This document shows, one piece after another, positions 63,999-64,000 of a stretch of 64,000 nucleotides of DNA. The position numbers were made by a program, and so were the translations under genes. The notes beneath the pieces are model-generated. The model was not told the DNA's origin and did not search any database. It worked only from the letters and a program-made list of their open reading frames with translations. This stretch comes from Candidatus Obscuribacterales bacterium (GTDB lineage: Bacteria; Cyanobacteriota; Vampirovibrionia; Obscuribacterales; Obscuribacteraceae): positions 1 through 64,000 of the forward strand of contig JAKFVQ010000008.1 of the NCBI GenBank assembly GCA_021732085.1, given 5' to 3'. The stretch's first letter is position 1. Every line of letters starts with the position of its first letter.

Positions 63999-64000
63999 GG

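Noticed and set aside
1..64000. CRISPR arrays, rRNA genes or insertion sequences
   Set aside because: No regularly spaced repeats, no rRNA-like sequence and no transposase gene were seen; the only recombinase is the tyrosine integrase.

Overview
The window has mixed base composition near the middle of the GC range, and most genes carry clear Shine-Dalgarno sites. The envelope is of the two-membrane type: an RND efflux pump with a periplasmic adaptor, a beta-barrel porin ending in Phe, lipoproteins and TolC-type export partners implied. Many two-component genes, a Hanks-type kinase with a TPR-like outer part, secreted TPR and LysM proteins and paired methyltransferases with a regulatory domain would fit a non-photosynthetic cyanobacterial relative (Vampirovibrionia/Obscuribacterales-like). 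That placement is an inference from gene content only; no rRNA or intact tRNA is present to confirm it.

Layout. 0.3-6.3 kb: small exported proteins, then an efflux adaptor and an RND pump that face each other and overlap. 7.0-9.2 kb: SulP transporter with a USP-like partner, then a remnant that looks like an EAL domain. 9.6-19.3 kb: two paralogous SAM methyltransferases on opposite strands, enclosing an SCP2 protein, a QseBC-like pair, a pseudo-receiver, an orphan VapB-like antitoxin and a TPR protein. 19.8-25.6 kb: a DUF4143 ATPase, two stand-alone receivers, a TPR protein and a Ser/Thr kinase. 25.6-41.4 kb: potassium block. It has kdpFABC plus an extra 27-residue membrane peptide on the minus strand, divergent kdpDE on the plus strand, a porin, and a second sensor/regulator pair that resembles the C-terminal half of KdpD plus KdpE, followed by an APC-family permease. 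42-49 kb: MFS permease, receiver-kinase hybrid with NarL-type regulator, TPR protein, a papain-like secreted protein and a LysM/coiled-coil protein.

49.1-53.8 kb is best read as a 4.7-kb integrative element. It is bounded by two copies of the 3' half of a tRNA-Leu(CAA) gene, has repeated TTGTGGGAC sites just inside both ends, and carries a tyrosine integrase, a DUF3800 protein, decayed small genes and a non-coding tract with a branched palindrome.

53.9-55.9 kb holds the most unusual locus. It is a two-gene ATPase + DUF4435 (TOPRIM-like) module of the PARIS (AriA-AriB) type, broken by a local inversion of about 230 bp. The end of the ATPase gene and the start of the DUF4435 gene now lie on the opposite strand, and a frameshift lies further down the DUF4435 part. 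Mentally re-inverting the segment restores both reading frames up to the frameshift.

56.4-62.6 kb is a tightly overlapping six-gene operon for phospholipid acyl-chain modification: desaturase, FAD oxidoreductase, DUF1365, CFA synthase, DUF1295 and a second CFA-type methyltransferase. The window ends in a helical-repeat protein that may continue past the right edge.
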